Source: Pectinophora gossypiella
Lineage: Eukaryota; Arthropoda; Insecta; Lepidoptera; Gelechiidae
Direction of reading: 5' to 3'
DNA length: 64,000 nt
NCBI RefSeq assembly: GCF_024362695.1
Contig: NC_065405.1
Location: 3,604,672 to 3,668,671 of the forward strand
Shown here: piece by piece, positions 53,101 through 64,000 of the stretch
Layout: every line of letters begins with the position of its first letter
How positions within the stretch are numbered: the first letter of the stretch is position 1
The notes under the pieces: model-generated
Told to the model about the DNA's origin: nothing
The model's input: the letters and a program-made list of their open reading frames with translations, nothing else
Databases searched by the model: none
Program-made: the position numbers and the translations under genes

Positions 53101-56100
53101 CTATTGAAAGCCACTGAACTTAATTAACTTAAAAATATAAATTGCTTGAACGTGGTGCATTAAAAAAGAATAGTAAAAATAATGCAGCTGGAGTTAACGG
53201 TTGAGATGATATTAAAGAAGCCAGCCTCAACAAAGCATTAACAACGAGATGGCTAGACGAGTCATCAAGCAATTGTAAGAGGAGACGCTTCCGTATATTG
53301 TTTCAAGGGTTCACGTTTCGCAATTAAAGTCCGAGCCTCAACGCGCTATATTTTAAAACAGAATGGTAATCAAAGCATCAACGTAATGATGATGATCAAA
53401 TTTGCCAACATAAAAGTGATTTTGGAATATCGTGAACTTAATTGCGAATGCTGCAACGAAAAGAGATGCGTTTTAACTTTTACAGTCCGGTGGCCATTCA
53501 CCCTAGGAAACCGGTAGGAGCAGTTTGGTCGATGGAGTGATCTGATCACATCCAGTGGCGATCACGACCTTTATTCATAAAGGGCCTACACAGGAAAGAG
53601 TGTGGGAAATCTAGGCTGTCTTACAGAAAACTATACTTATATGTAATTATTATATGGACATTGTGTATCTATCTGATAACGTAAAATCTAATACACATGT
53701 AACTAAAACTCAACTAAATTTCTAATTGATAGTTACTGCTTCCGTTTTGCAATTACGTAATAAGATTTTATAGTATGTTATATAAAGTTTAGAGACATCA
53801 GTTATGTGATTGAACCAAGATTAACTTCACAATACATTAGTATCACGGTAGCCATTTGTTCCGTTTGCAATAATCGATTTGAGATTGCTTCTGGCTAATA
53901 CGCAGCATATATTAGCGATAATACAACGCAATAGGAAATTGACAACGCTAACCACTAAGGCATTTGCATAGGCTGAGGCTACAATCTTGCTAAAACCGCA
54001 AGCGAAGACAAATACTCGGTGGAAAGACATTATCCACTCCTCAACAATAAACACAACGTTATGTTATTCAAGAGACGAGAATTTTGCAAGATATTTTGAC
54101 ATGACGCCTCACCTCTTACTAAATGCATACATTATTATGAAAGGATTACATGAGTTTAGATAACAAAAGTTTTTCGTAATTGTAATTACATTTGAAAAGT
54201 ATTCGCAATATAAAAAAATACGAAAATTTTATATCAGCTTTAACTGCTATGAATGTAAAGTCAAGCTGTGAAATAGATAATGTTGATTGTTTTAACAAAG
54301 AATATATTTCGGTTGACGGTCGTATTATAAACACAACAGTACCTGTTTTAGTCATTAAGAGGATACGCCTCATGATCTGCTATTAGCTTTAGAGTATACA
54401 GGATTATGGTTAAGTCGGATGAATTAATTATTTTTTTGACCTCGACTCCAACGTCAGCGTATTATATGACTATAGGACAGATGTATAAATAGAATAACAT
54501 ATTCGAATTATTATTCTATTCAAGACAGGTAATGAGTACACTTCGTATGCATCACAACATAGTTGACGCGGTCCAAGTTTCTGATGCATAACTTAATACT
54601 TATCATACAAAACAGGCGTAGAAATAGGTTAGTGTAATTACTGTGATAATGGTTTTGTTTGTTTATAATGTTTATAAACATAATAAAGAGTCAATTTGTA
54701 ATCACCGAAAACGAAACGGACTTACTGGCTGTTGATAGTAAGTTCTATTCATACTTCGGAGTACACACAAATGGCGGTTCTGCAAAATGCCGCATGTCAG
54801 CAATCGTTGAGGAAAATCAGTTTGAAGCGGTTTGATAAGTCTAATAACCAGATTCGCTAGCATAATTAAGATGGCCTCCATCAAGCAGAAGTCTCTCCCA
54901 GTGATGTGACATGCTCCATAAAATCTCCAATTAATGAGGTGATGCGTTTACTTACACTAAATCAAGGCAACACTGTTAACAGAAACTAGTGATTTGATGC
55001 ACAGGCAAATTCTTATGTTTAGTTTAGTCACTAGCTTTCCCCTTATTAGTTTAGTTTGTTGGAAGCAAAATATACGACAGATGTGAATGTCATGTATTTA
55101 GATGGTAAATCAATTAATTTGCTTGTACCGATTTAATAGATATGAATGAAGACAGGCTACCTATTGATAGATACAAACAAGAAGTGACTATGATTAATGG
55201 CCACATTTGCTGGAGACTAGAAGACGGTAAACAACTATGAAGTTTGTTAAATTACCCTATAATTACTTAAGGTCATTTTGAGACACACAATTTGGCCTTC
55301 AACGGGATGTACTATGAATTTGTTGACGACGTTGTTGATTTGATCGTAGACGCAGCAAAAACTCATGTCGATGATTGCTTAGGAAGTGATTTTTTTGCCA
55401 TTCACCTTCGTAATTACAGAATAATTCTCGTTATTATTGAACATAAGTGTTAGGTAGTACTTTACAACATAATATAAGACGGACAATACGTAATGTATAT
55501 AACAATAATGATGAAGCAAACATTTGTTGGTTTTATTCCCCGATTACAAGTTTCGCCTTTGGCAGCTGAATGATAACCCTGACACTGATGAGGTTGGTAA
55601 CCCACCTCACAACCCACACGATAGAAGAAAAGTGCAACATAAATAATAGGATTAAAACAGCAAATTGTCGTAAGTGTGAAGTTCCTGATTTTGCCCTTTA
55701 TTGCCTCAATAGGGCGTAAGTTATACAAATTGAAATTTCCGTTAATTCCAAATTGATGGATAGGAATGTCGTAAGAGCCGCTTGGTGAGGGTTCAGTTTA
55801 AAACAATCTAAAACAAACTGATTGTTTATCTTATCTGAAGAATTGCAAAAAAATATCAATGTTCACTAGGCGGCGACGTTGTTTAATGAAACATAAGAAT
55901 ATCCATCGAAGGATATTTTAACCAGTTCACAGATTGTAGCTGATTAAAAGATAAAGATATAGAATCACGCGCAATCAACGGTCATTATCCTGAAGTGCCA
56001 TGTCGGCGTGCAATCTTGTAATAATCGCGGAAGATTATGCTGCAATTAAGTTATTAACTTAAAACACATTTCGATAATGGCAGACTATCACTAGCCCAAT

Positions 56101-59100
56101 GAGTTCAAGGTATTATCGATCAGTATCAGTCACAACTACAAATAAGAGGCCCGCTCACTGGACAACTAATTCCAATTGACCATATTTGGAGCTCTAATTC
56201 GCTGAAGGTCAGCAAAGACCAATAACGACAAAGGTATATGACAACAATCAAGTGCAGGATAAAAGAGTATTGTTTAAAACAACAGATACAAAACCATTGT
56301 AACAATCGCTTAATCAATATACAGGCGATAAGGCCGGCACTATCTGACATGATAATACGATAAGTATTAGTAAATGTGATAAGGGTTACAAAGTGTATGA
56401 AAATTATATTTGTGCAGTTACTTATAATATACTAAAATGTAAAATAAAAGCAATAATTGTATTGAATATGAAGATGTGATATGACAAGCAATTCTTGACA
56501 CTTACGGACACCACGTGTTTCTGCGCGCGAAAATCGATCGGGATTGTTCGGTGACTGGTGGCCTCGGTTGTGCATCTTGCTGCAAGTTTAGTTTAAGTCC
56601 AGCTATTGATTTACGTCGTTTCGCAGCAAGAGCCCGAGAGGCCAGGTCCGAATCGTGGGACCGTTCGGGAGAGGAGGCGGTATGCGTGCATGTCTTCATA
56701 TGCGCTTGCGCAGTGGCCACCTGCAGCAGCTTGGTAGCGAGGCTGCGCCTCCCCAGGGCCTCACACGTTGCGCACCGTCCGTCCTCCATTGAGGTCCTCG
56801 TGCGTCCGAGCCGGCCACGCCGCGGACACTGAGCGCGATTGTTTCCAGCGGACGTGGTCTTAACTGATGTCATCCGACGAGCGATACGCGCGCGACTACT
56901 CGCGTTCGCCGCACGGAACCAAGACGGCGGCCGTCTGGTGTTTTGTAAAATCGATCGATATGTGACCGAAATAGGCTTAATGCGATAATGGAAACGCGAT
57001 AAGTTATGCACGCGAATAAGAGTATTGACCTATACAGTGGAGCATAGCACGGCTTCGCAGTGGCCTCTACGGGCAGGCTTGCGCGGGCGGCTCGGCGCAA
57101 GCGACTGCGGTCGCGCTACAAAGCACCCCGCTGCCCGCCGTAATCCGAACGCTAACGAAGATATCGATGTTTGCGGTCAATACTACTCTAAGACGCGGAC
57201 AGCATGTAACTCGCTGCGAAGACATGAGGTGCAAACATTCTTTCCGTCGTTCTCCTGGAAACGGTCCAGATAATTGTTATAAATAATCGAGGTCATAGGA
57301 GGATTCTAGTAAGGTAGGAAAATCCCATAAATAATAGTTAGTGAGTAATCACGGTGCTAACACTTATTTATTTCGTTGAAGGTAAGCAGTGCGTCGGTCT
57401 CATAAATCGTCTCAATTTGCGTAAGTGGCGTCCGAGTGGGCTGACTGTACGTATTATGCAGTTGTGCGATTGCATGCCCGTGCTTGAATAGAATTACCAG
57501 AAATTATCGTTAATCGACATGTATTCTATTGATCCGATGCACGTAAGAAGTTGATTGTTGATTGCTAATTGCTCTAAGAGGACTAAGTGGTTGTTGAATA
57601 TTTAACAAAGTTTAATCGCGTTGTCATTTGCCACGTGACATTTTACGATTGTGAATATGAATGGAGATAATACTGTATATGACGATGACTGAGACCAGTG
57701 TTTCAAGTATATACTAGCAGATTCTAAGAAGTGACGATTTCGCTGATTGTAGATCAGTAATTCAGCACAAGGTCGTATATTTTGTTGGTCTGGAATCGTT
57801 GTTATTTTGAGACAGTCATGAGGCCGTCCACTCTGTAAATCGTTTAGAGAAATTAATCATCAGAAGAATTTGTCGCGCGAATTTATTTATAACGTGTCTT
57901 ACGCGACGAACCAGGTCGCCGAGTATAGTTTTTGAACAGGGTTTTATATTTATATCAATGTCAACAACGTTCTTAATTTTTCAACAATTTCTTTAAAACT
58001 CCGATTGCTACCGGTTAAGAAGTCACTGGCCAACTATTTCATTTGTTTTAAAGTTTTCTATCACATTCACTTCACACTTTGTTTGGTTTGTTGAATTTTG
58101 ATGAGAACTATGAGCTGTCAACACGTGCCAATAGAGCAGGAAGACCCGCTCCAAACTGATCGAATGATTGACTTCCAAAGTGTCGTCCACATCGATAGAT
58201 GACACAAACAACGCAGCTGCCAAGTGATTACGACGTGTTTCGACACAACACTAGGCGATACTCATTAAACCGTTCATGATACACACGAATCGGACTGCGA
58301 CAATACGCAGGTCACAGCTAAATAATGATAATGAGTACGTCCAAAGTCTAACAATATTAAGACTTCCTACACAGAAGCAAATATTTTATAGGTGACTGAG
58401 TTTGTTTTCTATTAAAATTAAGTTAATATAATTTCCTTATTAATAACGTTATCACCCAAGTGGGCTTCATAACTTCAGATGGTATACATTTGAGTATCGA
58501 TATGAAGAAAATCGTTTTATAGTTCCTTATTTAAACTGGTATCTCGTACAAGTCCTTGATTGGCGACCAGCTCACCATCTGTAGCAATTCAAGTACTATT
58601 TACAAATGCATCTTTGATTTCTTCAGGGATGCACAAGGTGTAGATATGAGTGTAACTTCACAGCTAAGTGCAGGCACTAGAATATATCATTCGTCATTAC
58701 CGACCCTGGCAGTGACAATAAAACCGTATCAAGATATCACGTGGTACCGTTATCAGAGTTCATGCACGTTTCTATGGTTGAAGCACTTGTAGACCTAACA
58801 TAAACTTTAATGGGCAATTTTGAGGTATATGACACGCCCCATATGACACGTACGTCTGAAAAATAGAACGACAAGCGAAGGTCATAGTACGAATTAGAAG
58901 GGCTTGCTTGATTGATTGATTGGTCTAACGCAATAATGATGGAATCGGTTAATGTCAAACTAATTTATTAACAGCTGATATTTGTATAACGTAATTGTAT
59001 TTGTATTACCCTTATCGTGTACATGATTATCGATTGGCTCAGCCATTAGTTCAATTTCTTTTTTGTTTTTTTGTTTTCAAATCCATTGTCATCGTATCAT

Positions 59101-59922
59101 GTCAATGTCAAACCTATATTTCAGTAAGTCTGCTTCGTCCTAGTTTCATACACGCTTACATTGAGCAAGCGATAATTTACATTTACCGTGCTAGGTGTAA
59201 TAACTTTGTTTACATAAGTATAAGTACATCCGACCTTGAAATAAGTAACAGTAACTTTTGAAAGTTACAAGGTATTCATTATATTATATTCTGTATCTAA
59301 GTATCGATGATTTAGTATTGTCTGCTTCTAAAGTGGTACCAACGCTTGTGGTATGTTTGATTTATTCCAAGTTCCGTCAATCCAAAGGTGATTGGCACAT
59401 CACTCATCATAGACGCATGAATGTCGAGCAGCCTTGACATTCGTGATCGAAATTGTTTGTCCATTTGCGTTGTTGATCTGTGTATACTGCCAATTATTCT
59501 TATTTAAATCGTAATTTACAATTATATCATTGCTAATAGTTACATATTTATACGACGGAACATTGCTTAAATAATCAGTCGTGTTGTAAGCAATTACAAG
59601 TTTCTAGTCAGCGGTGACTGAAACAGTTATCACAAGGAATGTCCACGTCACGCAAAGCATTTTCCCTCGTCGATATGTTTACTATGAATATTCTCTTATC
59701 AAGAATTTACCTGTCTAACACGATACTCATATGTCTATGAAGATTCGCCTTGAGATCACGTCGCGTGTACTGTTGTTGCTGGAGCAGAGGGGGCGGCGGG
59801 GGCGCAGGGGGAGGCGCCCCCGGCGGCGCTCGTTTTTCGATGAGCACCTTTAGCTCAGCCATCAACTTTTGCACCATACGGACACGACTAAACAACACCA
59901 CGGCACACACACTTATGAACAT
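35001..59922 (-). CDS. bun: bunched-like TSC22-domain protein (multiple isoforms)
   Basis: A TSC22/GILZ family leucine-zipper regulator; Drosophila bunched acts in growth and signalling. The common last exon (35213-35001, 70 codons) begins [20 protein letters not shown] and has a zipper with Leu18, 25, 32 and 39 in perfect heptads, then an Ala/Pro-rich end. A 52-bp exon (47548-47497) encodes ASGTSAVAIDNKIEQAM; together the two form the complete TSC box, nearly identical to vertebrate members. Three upstream candidate first exons (59922-59711, 56873-56506, 52599-52499) all end in phase 2 and fit the single leading C of the 52-bp exon. A fourth, 35798-35700, ends in phase 0 and joins the last exon directly. 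Predicted proteins are 158 (or 143), 210, 121 and 103 residues. A long-isoform exon may lie beyond the right edge. Introns carry a truncated non-LTR element and a SINE. Confidence 0.88.
35700..35798 (-). CDS. bun: bunched alternative first exon, short isoform
   Basis: 33 codons (MIDVVQQPRDGC to VVVPNPK), ATG in a good context (aaaccATG), followed by donor GTACGT in phase 0, which fits the acceptor at 35213. The product would have 103 residues and lack the AIDNKIEQAM half of the TSC box while keeping the zipper. A TATA motif lies about 160 bases upstream. Coding is supported by phase and context only. Confidence 0.7.
35954..35963 (-). promoter_or_regulatory. TATA box for the short bunched exon
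   Basis: TATATA at 35956-35961 within a G/C-rich surround, placing a start site near 35925-35930 and a 5' UTR of about 130 bases before the ATG at 35798. Confidence 0.5.
36010..38120. other. bunched intron, no gene seen
   Basis: Non-coding. A 70-codon minus frame at 37195-37404 (LTQFVQRLAKAPIEYQYRKL onward) has unusually gene-like composition but no family match and no clear splice partners, so it is not called. Confidence 0.4.
38124..38186. repeat. (TTTA)n microsatellite at the end of the LINE
   Basis: About 15 uninterrupted TTTA units. On the minus strand it reads (TAAA)n and directly follows the 3' UTR of the non-LTR element, so it is probably that element's tail. Confidence 0.9.
38414..40455 (-). 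pseudogene. Non-LTR reverse transcriptase, N-terminally truncated
   Basis: An open frame of about 680 codons with no internal stop after 40455; the first in-frame stop upstream is a TAG just beyond. Palm and finger motifs are in order: an ENYRPISKLCLFAKVLERLV block, GVPQGSILGPLLFILF, then the catalytic LLFADDMKII. The C-terminal part continues through YCAFVRSHLEYASQVWNP to the stop. This layout is that of the CR1/Jockey group. The endonuclease domain normally upstream is absent, so the fragment cannot mobilise itself, although its polymerase is uninterrupted and hence the insertion is probably young. Confidence 0.8.
40470..47490. other. bunched intron, no gene seen
   Basis: Seven kilobases of A/T-rich intron with only short chance frames. 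A CpG-richer patch at 43.95-44.15 kb contains a possible 17-codon first exon (44086-44036, donor GTAAGA, phase 0), listed under findings only. Confidence 0.4.
47497..47548 (-). CDS. bun: bunched conserved TSC-box exon (52 bp)
   Basis: It encodes ASGTSAVAIDNKIEQAM after one leading base, between a pyrimidine-rich acceptor (ttgttacag) and donor GTGAGT. The vertebrate counterpart SGASVVAIDNKIEQAM is almost the same. It ends in phase 0 and joins 35213. Confidence 0.92.
48102..48430 (+). mobile_element. tRNA-derived SINE, type 1 (full length)
   Basis: Head with TGGTCCAGTGG and GGTTCGAATCCCGG, a near-perfect pair of Pol III boxes; body and tail as at 24850. ACCTACTGAA flanks it at 48092-48101 and 48431-48440. 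The best preserved SINE in the window. A tRNA-finder might call its head a tRNA, but the acceptor stem does not close. Confidence 0.85.
48445..52450. other. No gene seen (bunched intron)
   Basis: Minus frames of 90-150 codons around 49.5-50.0 kb overlap each other in two frames and have no family match or matching splice phase. Treated as non-coding. Confidence 0.35.
52499..52599 (-). CDS. bun: bunched alternative first exon
   Basis: 33 codons plus two bases (MQTKLISSSYSS to YIDYFYP), donor GTGAGT. Phase 2 matches the single leading C of the exon at 47548 and makes a 121-residue protein. An in-frame stop upstream (TAA before a TTG) makes this ATG the likely start. A very G/C-rich stretch at 52740-52850 lies just upstream and probably marks the promoter. 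Confidence 0.72.
52860..55550. other. No gene seen (bunched intron)
   Basis: A/T-rich, no supportable exon, no delimited mobile element. Confidence 0.4.
55553..55632 (+). mobile_element. SINE type 1, tail fragment
   Basis: 'cctttggcagctgaatgata', 'accctgacactgatgaggtt' and 'cctcacaacccacacgatag' match the end of the SINEs at 24850 and 48102. Confidence 0.6.
56506..56873 (-). CDS. bun: Candidate bunched first exon
   Basis: A 122-codon frame from the ATG at 56873 ends in TGT CC before donor GTAAGT; the two leftover bases fit the exon at 47548 and would give a 210-residue protein. The sequence is Arg/Ser/Thr-rich with no recognised domain and sits in a CpG-rich patch (56.6-57.2 kb). Long open frames arise easily in such DNA, so the phase and donor match is the main support. 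A shorter start (MEDGRCATCEAL) is possible. Confidence 0.45.
59711..59922 (-). CDS. bun: bunched alternative first exon (proline-rich)
   Basis: 70 codons plus two bases from ATG 59922 (MFISVCAVVLFSRVR), or 55 codons from the in-frame ATG at 59877 (MVQKLMAELKVLIEK). A Pro/Ala-rich tract and a Gln run follow, then MSIVLD and AG before donor GTAAAT. Joined to 47548 this gives LDS-ASGTSAVAIDNK, resembling the vertebrate LDNSASGASVVAIDNK junction. The upstream start would add a hydrophobic N-terminus; I cannot decide between the two starts. Confidence 0.75.
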
Positions 59923-60107
59923 CCCTCAATTAAATGCCGACTTGCCAAGAGCCATTGGCGCGGCAGCGGCCGTTGCATCGACTCGTCACGTCACCGCTGC
60001 ACGTGATAGTAAATAAAGCATCGATATCGATACGAGTCGTCGAAGCGACGCGCGTGCGGGCTACGCACTGTCCGCAGCGATAGCGTCCGACGTTGTGACC
60101 TCGCAGC

Positions 60108-60116
60108 TTTTTATAA
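60108..60116 (-). promoter_or_regulatory. TATA box for the 59.9-kb bunched exon
   Basis: Minus-strand TTATAAAAA about 190 bases upstream of the ATG at 59922, followed by G/C-rich sequence. It places a start site near 60080. Confidence 0.5.
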
Positions 60117-60329
60117 GTGTCCGATGAGTGCGCAAGGTGGTGAATGCGAGACAAAATTCGCGTTTATATTTAGGCGTATACGTTCTGCAGACGCATGGTA
60201 CGCACGCTCAGAATTTAGTGTGTTGAGTAACTTGTACTTTGGTAATATAACAAATAGATGGATCGTAAGATATAAATCCACGGCCAAGGTTACCATTACT
60301 TTAATGTTGAAGTACATACAATGACTAAT

Positions 60330-63270
60330 TTCTGGATGACAAACAGCTGGAAGTAGGTCGCTTACAGCAGGTCACAGTAGCGGAGGGGGAACGGGGTCAT
60401 GAGAACATTGTTCTGGTTTAAAACGAAGAGTATAGTGCGAAATGGGACGCACTTACGCTTCCATGTTGAATTAGACCAAGGACGTGCTGGCTACTTGGGA
60501 AAAATTCACATTTATTTGTAAATTTTAAATATTTTGAATATTTAAAGAGAACTTTTCTAAAATAGGTTTTTAATAAATTGAAACCAATGTTAATCAATTC
60601 AAATTTTAAATAACAAATACCTATATAAAATATAACATTTTGTCACAAGGCAGCAGCGGCTAATAAAGTACTTTTACCACGTTCAAAAAGATTAAAAAGG
60701 AATTTGAAGAACGCTGAGACTTGGGGTGTCTCGCAACTCATTTGAGTTAAAACACGTTTTAAAATAATCGACTTTGAACGTGAATTGTGGGATGTGGCGG
60801 GTCACGGAGAGGTGGAAATAACATCACTTGTAGACGCCGCAGGAAGTGTGCGTCGAGAGTGACAGGTCTAATCACAGCTGACTAGAAAATGAGCTCATTG
60901 TTTTGCTGTTGAAAAAGATTAGCGCAAATGTATTTTGTCTAAGCAAAACTTAAGTGAACCGCAGCTGAGCAATGTTTCATCCTAAGAAGAGTTTCTCCAT
61001 TATGTCGTACTGAAAGCCTATTTCGTGCACCGTTTCCTTCTGGCTATTTAAATATTGTTTTCCTCCTTCTTTTGCAAATTGCAGGAGTGATTCCAGTTCT
61101 CGTTTAAGGACTTAAAAATGTGACCTCACAAAACTCGCACCCGAGCAACTTTCAACACTAAAAGTCGGCCGAATAGTCGATCTGGTTTGCTGTAATAAAA
61201 CGTTGTCCTTTTAATACTCAAAAGTAGCCGTACGCAAGATTTTATTACCTTGCGTATAAATAAAATTTATTTTCGGAGGGGACCGGCTGCAATCGAGGGC
61301 GACTATTTAAAAAAAAAAAACTATATGTGGCTTTCGTCATAAACAAACGCATTACGCATGCGTTACGTACGCACACTGGGAACGAAATCTGTAGCAAACA
61401 ATATGGTGCTGCCTTATGCAATGGAATAGACCGCCTGCAAGAAATTAGGTTAGCAATAGTGATAACGAATGAATCGAGAGTTGCTAAGAGACCTACGCTA
61501 ACTAACTTTCACCAATCGAATGATAAGACAGATTAGATCGTAGTTGGTAGAACGTAATCGACAAACGCACGGACTAACGCTTCCGAGTGTAGCACAATCG
61601 CTAACAGAGAAGAGGAAATGACAATGATTTCCGGGAGGAAAATGAAATGCTGCTAACAATGAATCCAGACAAAGAAATAATCAGGAACATAAGCAAGCTT
61701 GCTTGCTTGTCCTGGGCGAGATTAAAAAACTTTGGACTTTAATAAAACCCACGTATCTTGTAAGGAAATGGAAACGAAATAACACAGAAAGTAATATTAG
61801 TTGCTGAAACAGTGTAAACAAAAGTGCTTGCAAAATGCAAATACAGGCACGAAAATTGCAAAAGCTGACCCAAGCGTTTCATTCAATTATGTTTACTATT
61901 CCCCCTTCATAGGTGCCGTGACTATAACAGTTGGTGGAATTTCTTCCCTTTTTAAATCCAACCAGTCACGCCATCTTTTAGGGTTTGATATGATACTGTT
62001 TAAAGAATGGGACTGCATTTAACAATCCAGCAAATGTGTACATTACTAAAGGGGTCAGAAATACGCTAACGTAGTAAAATTAGAGCTAACAACATACGCC
62101 CCCATTCATAAATAAAACCTTTAGGACCGAGGACGCTCGGGGTGACCTACTTAAATAATCGAAGGGCTGCACGTTCAATACAATAGAACACTCACAAATG
62201 ATGCTTCAGTGTGTCCTCCAGCGCACCTGGTGGGGTTTCTAATTCAGGGAAACACTTATAAGGCACTTTCGCGGGTTACTATTTTACGGAGGCGAGGGGC
62301 GCGTCCTCACTGCTCGATAGTCGTTTACACACTGAGTGGGTATGCGCGCGTCCCTATTCCCGACGTCCTTGCGTGAAAGGGGCGGTTTTGTAGGGTGGCG
62401 CCATGGTAGCACGTCAAGGCAGCGCGTCAATCAATATGCGAGATGAGATCCACGGCTAATCATCCAAATATCACGCATACTTCGCGTGGTTGCCTACAAT
62501 AACTTGCAAATGTTTGCATAGTAACGGTTGCTGTGAAGAATAAGAATGAGGTTTTGCATTAGGAAGTGTCAGAGATGCATATAAAAGTATGCAACAGGCA
62601 CGACCAATGCAACAGGTTTACGTATGCACATCATTGCAGATGCGATGCTTGCGCAATTTGTCGACGAGAACAATACTTTTTTTACAAGTCTGAACTTTCA
62701 CGCCACAACTTAAGCAACGCAAATATATTACCTTGCGTTTGTGGCTTTATTATTTTTGTTTACAAATGAGTTAAGAGGTACAAACGTAAGTGCAACTTGA
62801 ACTGAACACGTAAAATGTGACGTAGTATTAACCGATAATCTTAGTATTATGGAATCTAATGATACTAATATAATGATATAACGCAGTGGCGGCGAACAGA
62901 ACGCAGTAGGTACTGCTAACGCAGGTTATGCAAGTGAAGTTACGTTATAACGAACTACCGACACGCACTATCTCCTATCGTATCAGAACGCATCGTAGCG
63001 AGAACGGACAGCTGATCGACGGGAACCGTAATACACTTGAATACAATATATATAAGACTTAATTGCTTTAATAGAAATCATGCGTTGTTAAGAATGAAAA
63101 TAACATTATCACGAATGTAGGCGAAAGTGCGCGCGATTTTATACAAGGACATCTTGTTACAAAACGGACATATCCTTATAAAATTGACTTTTTTGAATGT
63201 GTACCTGATGCTATTATTAGCAGAAATTAAAATCATGTTTAAATCGTACTAAAACTGATAGATGTAGATC
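60330..63270. other. No gene seen
   Basis: Upstream flank of the proximal bunched promoter, or an intron of a longer isoform whose first exon lies beyond 64 kb. Only short unsupported frames. Confidence 0.4.
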
Positions 63271-63274
63271 TCTG

Positions 63275-63385
63275 TTACATGGACCTTAAACATAGCTGAC
63301 GAGGAGTGGGTTTATTGTATATACTATATACGTCTGCTTACACCTTTGGAGATACAGGCGTCATGCATTGTATGTGTTAAAACCG
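63275..63385 (+). repeat. Lepidopteran retroelement tail (relative of 33270-33385)
   Basis: 'accttaaacatagctgacga', 'ctgcttacacctttggagat' and 'acaggcgtcatgc' parallel the copy at 33.3 kb. The remainder to 64000 holds nothing recognisable. Confidence 0.45.
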
Positions 63386-64000
63386 AAGAAAATAATTAAT
63401 CAGATCTGTAGCAAAACTACAACATAAATAGAAACACAGGCAAGTATTGAAGATAACTATCGCATACTGGAAACGGAAACGTTAATTAAAAGCGGAGTAA
63501 TCTTACAAAGATCGACCACAAAGGAACGGTTAATAAACTGTGAAAACAACTCTCGTCATTTTAGATGAAAAAAGGAGTTGAAATAATGGATATGAATCAG
63601 AGCCAAAATAGAGAAGATTAATGTAGCCATCTAATTGTAAAAAGAGCTTTACAACCAAAATGATAATGCGAAGATTAATATCTAGTCACAAAACGGACAT
63701 GTTAACAGTATTAATCTTCAATTCTTTTAATGCATTAAAACTTACAAGACAGAGATGATGAAACAGATAATAAAGACAGGTGACAAGAAAGGTATGCTTA
63801 AAACATCTCCAAAGCAGATTGATTTAGTGATAAAATCAACAGACGTGCTCTCGATAACAATCTATCTTATGTAAGTTATAAAAAGTGCAGGTTCACATTT
63901 ATGGTTATGTAACAAAAGTGAGGAAACTCCGTGTCCTTTCATACCCGTCAATACAAAGATAAAGCGTTCTGGACAATTGTAAAATGGGAAATTGGTAAAA

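Noticed and set aside
62566..62769. Cys/His-rich 67-codon plus frame
   Set aside because: The Cys and His spacing fits no zinc-finger pattern and there is no splice or promoter support.

Overview
This is nuclear DNA from an insect, almost certainly a moth or butterfly. The host genes are split by short GT-AG introns. The spaces between them are full of tRNA-headed SINEs, fold-back MITEs, a Helitron-like element, a mariner element, non-LTR fragments and one BEL/Pao retrotransposon, a mix typical of ditrysian Lepidoptera. The family-level placement is an inference from the repeat types; no species call is possible.

Layout. 1-8 kb is repeat-rich (MITEs, Helitron-like element, a mariner copy with two lesions, SINE and LINE debris). 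8.0-11.7 kb (minus) holds the first three coding exons of a mitochondrial folate-type carrier (SLC25A32-like); its 3' part lies beyond the left edge. 13.05-14.46 kb (plus) is an intronless gene for the beta subunit of mitochondrial processing peptidase. 14.70-32.24 kb (minus) is a complete 12-exon COG3 gene, whose exons I could join in phase to 825 codons; it is convergent with the peptidase gene. COG3 intron 10 has swollen to 8.2 kb because an intact BEL/Pao element (16942-23763, identical 183-bp LTRs, AATAG target duplication, 1708-codon ORF) inserted into a SINE there, antisense to COG3. 35.0-59.9 kb (minus) is a TSC22-domain gene orthologous to Drosophila bunched: a common last exon, a 52-bp TSC-box exon and several alternative first exons. 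38.1-40.5 kb is a 5'-truncated non-LTR retrotransposon in a bunched intron. 60.2-64 kb shows no gene I can support.

The host genes serve unrelated housekeeping roles: mitochondrial carrier, mitochondrial presequence cleavage, Golgi vesicle tethering, and a growth and signalling regulator.

The most unusual signal is in the BEL/Pao leader. About eleven short hairpins in roughly 520 nt (17223-17741) have different stems that stay paired, yet all present the same loop core CTATT, CTATA or CCATT; four share a single bulged T. This looks like a multivalent RNA recognition array (packaging, dimerisation or translation control) and I know of no description of it. Other points worth following are decayed tandem copies of COG3 exon 9, a tRNA/5S chimeric SINE, a CRE-like palindrome upstream of COG3, and phase-matched alternative first exons of bunched, including one with its own TATA box that would make a protein lacking half of the TSC box.
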